From G025836975 sp049646585 (lineage in GTDB: Bacteria; Pseudomonadota; Gammaproteobacteria; Burkholderiales; Burkholderiaceae_B): a stretch of DNA of 29,393 nt. The position numbers and the translations under genes are program-made. Under the pieces are notes generated by a model that was not told the DNA's origin, searched no databases, and saw nothing but the letters and a program-made list of their open reading frames with translations. Positions 16,066 to 22,479 of the stretch are shown piece by piece (position 1 is the stretch's first letter; each line of letters starts with the position of its first letter). The stretch covers positions 1 through 29,393 of the forward strand of contig JBARWC010000098.1 in assembly GCA_049646585.1 (NCBI GenBank), written 5' to 3'.

Positions 16066-17244
16066 ATGAGCGCAATACACCGACACGGTATAGACCGGCA
16101 ATCGCCGGGAATTCTGCTTCACGCTGAAACAGACGCTGTTCTGGAGCCGTCGCTACAGGCTTTCCTGGCCGAGCTGGCCGACCTGGGCCTGGCCGAGCAT
16201 GTGGATGTCGCCCGGCATACGGGCGATGACGGGGCATGGGCCCAGTTCCGGCTTGGCGCCCGGACTGCCGCGCAGTGGGCCCCCGATCATGACACCCTGG
16301 GGCTTTGCGACAGGCTGAAGCTGGACACCTACGGCAATCCCGACGACCTGGGCCGCGAGATTCTGATCGCCTTGCTGCTGAGCCCGGTTCCTTTCGTTTT
16401 CCCCGATTATGCTGAACTGGTGTCGGCGCTGCGGGTGCGCAAGAACATCGTCCAGGCCGCGCGGATGACCGCACTGGCCTTCGATACGGAACATGCCGAG
16501 CGCCCGCAGGAATACTGGACCTACTCCGAAGAGCGCGGCTTTACCGTCAAGGATGGATCGCGCCTGATCGAAGCCCTGCAAAAGACCACGCAGCCCGACC
16601 GTTCCCACAAGTTGTATTCCTTTTCCTGCTATAGGGCGACGGAATACGTGATTTTGCTGGCCATAGCGCAGGAGTTGGCGGTCAGCAATCCGGACCTGCT
16701 GGACAAGCTGCAGCGCCAATGGGAAGCGCGGGCCATTATGTCGGGCCAGTTTCACGATGTGTTCCTGCGCGAGTTCGGTTCGATGAGCGAGCCTTTGCCG
16801 CCCAAGTATTACATTCCCGGCGACCGCCTGTGGTTCCGCAACCCCGACGAGCATTCATCCAATGTGGAAGGCTACGAGGGCTCCTGGGTGTTCTACCTGG
16901 GCAATGGCCTGTTCACCAATTTCTGGAAGCGCGACCAGCCCTTCACCATGACGACGAAATGCGTCGAGCTGTTCCACTGGCGCAACGCGACCTATCAGGA
17001 TGAGGCCGGCAAGCTGCAGGTGAACGACGATATCGTCGACGAAAGGGTGGCGCAATCGCTGCGCGATCCGGCCGAGGTGGCGCAAATACTGGAAAGCATG
17101 CTGCGCTTGCGCGACCCGGGCGGTGTCTACCGCGACGGCGGTTGCGTGGACACCAGCCGGGAATGCGTGCGCCTGCTGCGTCCCGGCACCTCGGAGATCG
17201 CCCTGCCGGAAATCCATCCGGCAGGCGCCCACGCGGGCCTGTAG
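16066..17244 (+). CDS. transglutaminase (Tgl)-like protein of the cyanophycin locus
   Basis: From ATG 16066, nine bases after GGGAGA, the protein has 392 residues. The middle resembles Bacillus Tgl protein-glutamine gamma-glutamyltransferase: EYWTYSEERGFTV (149-161), a Cys188 in LYSFSCYRATEYV at the place of the Tgl active-site Cys (TECATAM), then YIPGDRLWFRNPD (249-261) and EGSWVFYLGNG (271-281). In Tgl the equivalent of the last block is QGENVIDLG followed by YYGHGIG, which supplies the catalytic Glu and His. Here the matching positions read Ser273 and Phe286, so the triad seems incomplete. About 140 N-terminal residues and the C-terminus have no match I know. It sits beside the DUF1854, ABC exporter and cyanophycin synthetase genes, converging with DUF1854 across a 2-bp gap. 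The role is unknown. Confidence 0.6.
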   Translation: MSAIHRHGIDRQSPGILLHAETDAVLEPSLQAFLAELADLGLAEHVDVARHTGDDGAWAQFRLGARTAAQWAPDHDTLGLCDRLKLDTYGNPDDLGREILIALLLSPVPFVFPDYAELVSALRVRKNIVQAARMTALAFDTEHAERPQEYWTYSEERGFTVKDGSRLIEALQKTTQPDRSHKLYSFSCYRATEYVILLAIAQELAVSNPDLLDKLQRQWEARAIMSGQFHDVFLREFGSMSEPLPPKYYIPGDRLWFRNPDEHSSNVEGYEGSWVFYLGNGLFTNFWKRDQPFTMTTKCVELFHWRNATYQDEAGKLQVNDDIVDERVAQSLRDPAEVAQILESMLRLRDPGGVYRDGGCVDTSRECVRLLRPGTSEIALPEIHPAGAHAGL

Positions 17245-17249
17245 GCCTA
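17242..17249. other. shared palindrome holding both stop codons of convergent genes
   Basis: TAGGCCTA provides TAG to the transglutaminase-like gene (17242-17244) and, on the other strand, TAG to the DUF1854 gene (17247-17249). The genes are 2 bp apart and there is no room for a terminator between them. Confidence 0.85.
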
Positions 17250-17732
17250 TAGGAAGTGGTCCAGCAAGCGGCGGCTGCCCTTGTCCAGCTCGCCGATATT
17301 GCCGATCAGGAACTGGATGCCGTGGCCGTCCAGGATCAGCAGCGTCGTGGCCGATAAGCGGCGTATGTCTTCCTCGGCCTTGAGCAGCAGAGTGGTGTCG
17401 CCCTTGTCGGTATCGACCTTCCAGGTGCTGGGCGTGGCGAAGCTGGATATTTCCCGGATGCGCTGAATGCGCGGCGTGAATTCCCGACTGGCCAATTCTT
17501 CTTGCAGCAGGGCGCGTATATCGTCGGGCAGTTCGTCCAGGTCGTCTATCCAGGCCTGTTCCGAGCCTTCCGCGTCGACCAGCGCTATGCCGTCGCCCGG
17601 CGCCGAAATGGGAAAGCTGCGTACGGGCGTCAGCGTCGGCCCCGGCTTGCCGTCCGGTGCCAGGCGCAAGCGGCCGAAAGCATCGCGTTGCAGCGGCAGG
17701 TCGTTGCGGCGTGGGGTCTTGGAATTTGTCAT
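17247..17732 (-). CDS. cyanophycin-locus DUF1854 family protein
   Basis: This 161-aa protein starts at ATG 17730-17732, inside the stop of the ABC exporter gene (ATGA overlap), so the two are translationally coupled. The sequence FGRLRLAPDGKPGPTLTPVR near 19-38, then ALVDAEGSEQAWIDDLDELP and ATPSTWKVDTDKGDT, fits PF08909 (DUF1854). The protein is acidic, with no signal peptide or membrane segment. From memory, this family regularly sits beside an ABC exporter and cyanophycin synthetase genes in Proteobacteria and is named for that association. Its biochemical function is unknown; coupling suggests a cytosolic partner of the exporter. Confidence 0.85.
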   Translation of the reverse strand: MTNSKTPRRNDLPLQRDAFGRLRLAPDGKPGPTLTPVRSFPISAPGDGIALVDAEGSEQAWIDDLDELPDDIRALLQEELASREFTPRIQRIREISSFATPSTWKVDTDKGDTTLLLKAEEDIRRLSATTLLILDGHGIQFLIGNIGELDKGSRRLLDHFL

Positions 17733-19975
17733 GCGATGCCCCTTTCCTCGTTTTCGATCCAGCCTTCATTGATCGAGCCCGCGTTCATGTTTTCCTCTTG
17801 CGCCTGATAGAGCCGGAAATAATGGCCGTTCCTGGCCAGCAGTTCGTCGTGCCGGCCCACTTCGACGATCTCGCCCTTGTCCAGCACCACCAGCCTGTCG
17901 GCCTGTCGCAAGGTGCTCAGGCGGTGGGCGATGGAGATGGTCGTGCGGCCGCGCACCAGGTTGTCCAGCGCCTTCTGGATTTCTTTTTCGGTGCTGGTGT
18001 CCACCGACGAAGTGGCTTCGTCCAGAATCAGGATGGGCGGGTCGATGAGCAGCGCGCGCGCGATGGAGATGCGCTGGCGTTCGCCGCCCGACAGCGCCTG
18101 GCCGCGCTCGCCGACCAGCGAATCGTAGCCGTGAGGCAGGCGCAGGATGAACTCGTGCGCATTGGCGGCGCGGGCCGCGGCGACGATTTCCTGCCGGGTA
18201 GCCTGCGGCTTGCCGTAGGCGATGTTCTCGGCGATGGTGCCGAAGAACAGGAAGGGCTCTTGCAGTACCAGGCCGATGTGGCGGCGATAGTCGGAGATGG
18301 ACAGGGAGCGGATGTCCGTGCCGTCCAGCCGGATTTGCCCTTGCGATACGTCGTAGAAGCGGCAGATCAGGTTGACCAGCGTGCTCTTGCCCGAGCCGCT
18401 GTGGCCCACCAGGCCTATCATTTCGCCCGGCGCGATATCCAGGTTGATGCGGCGCATGACCGAGCGGTTGCCGTAGCGAAAGCCGACGTTGCGCAGCTCG
18501 ATGCGGCCCGTCACGCGTTCGATGCGCACCGGCTTGGCGGGTTCGGGTACCGTGGACACATGGTCCAGGATGTCGAAGATGCGCTTGGCGCCGGCGGCCG
18601 CCTTCTGCGTGAACGACACGATGCGGCTCATGGAATCCAGCCGCAGATAGAACCGCCCGATATAGGTCAGGAAGGCGGTCAGCACGCCGACGGTGATTTC
18701 GTTATGCGCCACCAGCCAGATGCCGAAAGCCCACACGACCAGCAGGCCTATTTCCGTCAGCAGGGTGACGGTGGGCGCAAACAGCGACCATAGGGTGTTG
18801 ACCTTGTCGTTCACTGCCAGGTTGCGGTTGTTGGCTTCGCGAAAGCGCGCCACTTCACGCTTTTCCTGGGCGAAGGCCTTGACCACGCGTATGCCTGGAA
18901 TGGTGTCCGCCAGGACGTTGGTGATCTCGGACCAGATGCGGTCCACTCGTTCAAAGCCATGGCGCAGGCGATCGCGCACGATGTGGATCATCCAGGCGAT
19001 GAAGGGCAGGGGGATCAGGGTGACCGCCGCCAGCCAGGGGTTGATGGAGAACAGGATGGCCGCCGTCATCAGAATCATGAGTATGTCGGTGGCGAAATCC
19101 AGCAGGTGCAGCGACAGGAAGATGCAGATGCGGTCCGATTCCGAGCCGATGCGGGAGATCAGGTCGCCGGTGCGCTTGCCGCCGAAGTATTGCAGCGGCA
19201 GCGTTTGCAGGTGCTGGTAGGTGGCGGTGCGCAGGTCGGCCCCGATGCGCTCGCTGACCCAGGCCAGGATGTAGGTGCGCCCCCAGCCCAGCAGCCAGGC
19301 CAGCGCCGAGGAAGCCAGCAGGCCGCCCAGATAGAGCCGCACCAGGCCGTAGTCGATGGGCTTGCCGTTCTGGAAGGGGATGAGGATGTCGTCCATCAGC
19401 GGCATGGTCAGGTAGGGGGCGACCAGCGCTGCCGCTGTCGACGTCACCGTCAGCAGAAAGCCCAGCAGCAGGGAGTTGCGATAGGGCCTGGCAAAGCGCC
19501 ACAGCCGCAGCAGCGCCCAGGTCGACGAGGCTGAATCGGCCTGCGAAGCGCCGCCTAGCGGCGCGATGTCTTGCTGCGGCGACGCCGGAGCCGGTCCGGC
19601 CTGGCCGGCCCGGCGTTCGAAACGCTCCACCAGCTGCAAGGCGGCCGGGTTGTTCCGCAAGGTATAGCGCCAGATGCCCAGGCGCGCCTGGGTGTCGTGC
19701 AGTTCCAGCGTGCCGACGCCGGCATGGTCATGGTGTACGAGTTTCAGGCCCGCTTGCAGCGTCCAGCTTCGCCAATCGGCATCATGGGGACCCTTGACCA
19801 GCAATCGCCTGTCGGTCAGTACGACCATGCCGGGAAAGAAGCGTAATTGGGCATCCAGATCTGTGCTCAGCCAGGCCAATATGGTTTCTTCCGGGTCCAG
19901 GAAGGGGGCCAGCATGGCGCTGTAGTCGCCGGGTAAATCCGTAGCAGGTGGGGTTGGGTCAGGTTTCTTGCTCAT
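17729..19975 (-). CDS. cyanophycin-locus ABC exporter (fused membrane and ATPase domains)
   Basis: From ATG 19973-19975 the protein has 748 residues. Residues 1-150 form an extra soluble domain with DAQLRFFPGMVVLTDRRLLV (41-60), resembling small PH-like domains. Residues about 165-455 hold a six-helix type-1 exporter domain. The ATPase domain follows: Walker A GHSGSGKS 524-531, signature LSGGE 628-632, Walker B ILILDEA 648-654 and switch His684. It is therefore a half-transporter that should dimerise. Its gene is divergent from the cyanophycin synthetase pair and coupled to DUF1854. Longer upstream frames exist, but MSKKPDP is the sensible start. Family context points to a role in cyanophycin metabolism; whether it moves dipeptides, polymer precursors or something else is not known. 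Confidence 0.9.
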   Translation of the reverse strand: MSKKPDPTPPATDLPGDYSAMLAPFLDPEETILAWLSTDLDAQLRFFPGMVVLTDRRLLVKGPHDADWRSWTLQAGLKLVHHDHAGVGTLELHDTQARLGIWRYTLRNNPAALQLVERFERRAGQAGPAPASPQQDIAPLGGASQADSASSTWALLRLWRFARPYRNSLLLGFLLTVTSTAAALVAPYLTMPLMDDILIPFQNGKPIDYGLVRLYLGGLLASSALAWLLGWGRTYILAWVSERIGADLRTATYQHLQTLPLQYFGGKRTGDLISRIGSESDRICIFLSLHLLDFATDILMILMTAAILFSINPWLAAVTLIPLPFIAWMIHIVRDRLRHGFERVDRIWSEITNVLADTIPGIRVVKAFAQEKREVARFREANNRNLAVNDKVNTLWSLFAPTVTLLTEIGLLVVWAFGIWLVAHNEITVGVLTAFLTYIGRFYLRLDSMSRIVSFTQKAAAGAKRIFDILDHVSTVPEPAKPVRIERVTGRIELRNVGFRYGNRSVMRRINLDIAPGEMIGLVGHSGSGKSTLVNLICRFYDVSQGQIRLDGTDIRSLSISDYRRHIGLVLQEPFLFFGTIAENIAYGKPQATRQEIVAAARAANAHEFILRLPHGYDSLVGERGQALSGGERQRISIARALLIDPPILILDEATSSVDTSTEKEIQKALDNLVRGRTTISIAHRLSTLRQADRLVVLDKGEIVEVGRHDELLARNGHYFRLYQAQEENMNAGSINEGWIENEERGIA

Positions 19976-20203
19976 TGAACAGGGACGGTAGGTCCCTAAA
20001 AAGTGAATCGAGGGTGCAACAGCGATATTGTCACGTTGAATGCGTGCGCCTTGTAAGAAGGCCGGGAAAAGATGTGGTTTTTTTGCCCCTGAATGGTGAT
20101 TTTCTTCTCTTCCAGGCGGCTTGGCAAACATTTCCGGCTTCAATTGCCGTTAAATACACACCAATCGGTTTGCGAGTTCGCCATTCGTTCTTATTCATCC
20201 AAG
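19976..20203. promoter_or_regulatory. divergent promoter region of the cyanophycin locus
   Basis: This 228-bp spacer separates the ABC exporter and the first synthetase gene and must hold promoters for both directions. A perfect 6-bp hairpin (AGGGAC 19981-19986, loop GGTAG, GTCCCT 19992-19997) begins five bases before the exporter's start codon. The right half is AT-richer (GTTAAATACACACC near 20149-20162). No convincing hexamer pair or ribosome site is seen before ATG 20204. Confidence 0.45.
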
Positions 20204-22411
20204 ATGCAAGAGAAAAATATCCAGTTCATCAACATGATGATGCTGCGGGGGCCCAATATCTGGGCATATCGTCCGGTCATCGAGGCATGGGTCGATATCG
20301 GTGAGCTGGAAGACTACCCTTCCAACGTCATTCCGGGCTTCTACGAGCGCCTGGTGGCTTGGCTGCCATCACTGATCGAGCACCGCTGCAGCGTCGGAGA
20401 GCGCGGCGGTTTTCTTCAGCGCTTGAAGCAAGGCACCTGGCCCGGCCATATCCTTGAACACGTCACGCTGGAATTGCAAAGCCTGGCCGGCATGCCCGGC
20501 GGCCTGGGACGAGCCCGCGAAACCTCGGTGCGCGGTGTCTACAAAGTCATTGTCCGCGCCTGGCACGAACCCGTTACCCGCGCCGCCCTGCATTATGCCC
20601 GCGACCTGGTGATGGCGGCCATCGAGGACCGTCCGTTCGACGTACAAGCCGCGGTCGACACATTGCACGACATGGCCGAGGATTTGCGCCTGGGCCCCAG
20701 CACCGCCTGCATCGTCGAGGCGGCCGATGACCGGGACATCCCCAACATCCGGCTTAGCGAGGCCAACCTGGTCCAATTGGGCTACGGCGCCCGCCAGCGG
20801 CGTATCTGGACGGCCGAAACCAACCAGACCAGCGCCATCGCCGAAAGCGTTTCCAGCAACAAGGATCTGACCAAGAGCCTGCTGGAAGCCTGTGGCGTGC
20901 CGGTTCCCGAAGGCCGGCTGGTCGAGAGCGTGGAAGAGGCCTGGGAGGCCGCGCAAGATATCGGCCTGCCCGTTGTGGTGAAGCCGTCCGACGGCAACCA
21001 CGGGCGCGGCGTATTTACGAATTTGACGACCCTGGCTGAAATAGAAACGGCCTTTGCCGTAGCCGTGGACGAAGGCAGCGGCGTGGTCGTGGAGCGCTTT
21101 GTGCGCGGCGATGAGCATCGCATCCTGGTCGTGGGCGGACGCATGGTGGCTGCCGCGCGCGGCGATGCCGCCGCCGTCGTCGGCGATGGCGTCAGCACCA
21201 TAGAAGAATTGATCGAGTCGCAGCTGAACTCCGATCCCCGTCGCGGCCGCGACGAAGACCACCCGCTGAACCTGATACGCCTTGATTCGGCCGCCATGCT
21301 GGAATTGCAACGGCAGAAGCTGGCACCGGAGGCCATACCGGCCGCCGGCACCTATGTTCTGATCCAGCGCAATGGCAATGTGTCCATCGACGTGACCGAC
21401 TCGGTGCACCCCAGCGTCGCCGCCGCCGTCGAGCTGGCGGCGCGCATCGTCGGACTGGATATCGCCGGCGTGGACCTGGTCGCCGAGGACATCTCCCAGC
21501 CGCTCGAAGGGCAGCGTGGCGCGATTGTCGAAGTGAACGCGGGCCCCGGCCTGCTCATGCACCTGAAGCCGGCCGCCGGCCAGCCCCGCCCCGTCGGGCA
21601 GGCCATCGTCGATCATCTGTTCCCTCCCGGCGACATCGGGCATATTCCCCTGGTCGGGATCACCGGCAGCAAGGGCAAGACCACGGTGGCGCGCCTGCTT
21701 GCGCGCGTACTGCAACTGAGCAATCTGCATACGGGCCTGGCGTGCAGCAACGGGCTTTTCTTTGGCCGTCGGCACGTGCAGAAGACGGATGGCGCCAATT
21801 GGGATGCCGCGCGTCGGGTTTTGCTGAACCGCGGCGTCCAGGCCGGCGTCATGGAAAACGGCCCGGTCAGCATACTTTCCGAGGGCCTGGCCTACGATCG
21901 CTGCCAGGTCGGCGTCGTGACCAACCTCGACCCAGCCGGGGTCTTCCCGGATTACTACGTCGAGGATGCGGACCAACTGGCCAAGGTGCTGCGTACCCAG
22001 GTGGACGTCATCCTGCCTAGTGGGGTCGCCGTACTCAATGCCGACGATGCCATGGTGGCCAATATGGCCAGCCTGTGCGATGGCAGCGTGATTTTCTTCG
22101 GCAAGGACGGGAGTTCGCCCGTGATCGCCGCGCACCGGGTTCAGGGCGGGCGCGCCGTGTTCCTGGACGGCGGCCGCATCATCCTGGCCAATGGCGCACA
22201 AGAAATCGCGTTGACGGAGCTGCAGGCCATACCCCTGACCGAAGGCGGCACGCTGGATTTCCAGAACATCAATGTCCTGACCGCCGTGGCGGCGGCGTGG
22301 GCGCTGGATGTGCACGAGGATTTGATACGGACCGGCATAGAAACCTTCGGCCTGGAGGCGGGCGAGTCCTTTTCGCAGGCTCCCGCGGCCACTGCCGAAA
22401 CGCCGGCCTGA
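20204..22411 (+). CDS. truncated cyanophycin synthetase homologue (CphA'-like)
   Basis: From ATG 20204 the protein has 735 residues, about 130 fewer than typical CphA. The N domain is classical (LRGPNIW, SNVIPGFYERL, GTWPGHILEHVTLELQSLAG) and keeps His82, Glu85 and His86 of the metallopeptidase-like site that makes primers in CphA1. The ATP-grasp domain is intact (VVVKPSDGNHGRG 257-269, VEVNAGPGLLMH 442-453), although Leu451 replaces an Arg usual in this loop. The Mur-ligase part has a P-loop (GITGSKGKTT 485-494), but ETARGGI is replaced by ENGPVSI, the DHLG motif is gone, and the C-terminal domain with DYGHNP is absent. It should ligate at one site at most. It is 68 bp upstream of the full-length synthetase. 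The start is uncertain, as no clear ribosome site exists. Confidence 0.88.
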   Translation: MQEKNIQFINMMMLRGPNIWAYRPVIEAWVDIGELEDYPSNVIPGFYERLVAWLPSLIEHRCSVGERGGFLQRLKQGTWPGHILEHVTLELQSLAGMPGGLGRARETSVRGVYKVIVRAWHEPVTRAALHYARDLVMAAIEDRPFDVQAAVDTLHDMAEDLRLGPSTACIVEAADDRDIPNIRLSEANLVQLGYGARQRRIWTAETNQTSAIAESVSSNKDLTKSLLEACGVPVPEGRLVESVEEAWEAAQDIGLPVVVKPSDGNHGRGVFTNLTTLAEIETAFAVAVDEGSGVVVERFVRGDEHRILVVGGRMVAAARGDAAAVVGDGVSTIEELIESQLNSDPRRGRDEDHPLNLIRLDSAAMLELQRQKLAPEAIPAAGTYVLIQRNGNVSIDVTDSVHPSVAAAVELAARIVGLDIAGVDLVAEDISQPLEGQRGAIVEVNAGPGLLMHLKPAAGQPRPVGQAIVDHLFPPGDIGHIPLVGITGSKGKTTVARLLARVLQLSNLHTGLACSNGLFFGRRHVQKTDGANWDAARRVLLNRGVQAGVMENGPVSILSEGLAYDRCQVGVVTNLDPAGVFPDYYVEDADQLAKVLRTQVDVILPSGVAVLNADDAMVANMASLCDGSVIFFGKDGSSPVIAAHRVQGGRAVFLDGGRIILANGAQEIALTELQAIPLTEGGTLDFQNINVLTAVAAAWALDVHEDLIRTGIETFGLEAGESFSQAPAATAETPA

Positions 22412-22479
22412 TACGGCCCTCCACCGCAACAACAAGGTATATGCTCTAGGCCTGCCCAGGCAGGAAGGAAAAACATCGA

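Noticed and set aside
17657..18793. 378-codon plus-strand frame within the ABC exporter region
   Set aside because: Antisense to a complete ABC exporter with all ATPase motifs; its own translation is low-information (Ala, Gln, Val, Arg-rich).
20369..22435. 688-codon minus-strand frame opposite the first synthetase
   Set aside because: Same cause: GC-rich codon bias leaves the complementary frame open. No motif or ribosome site supports it.
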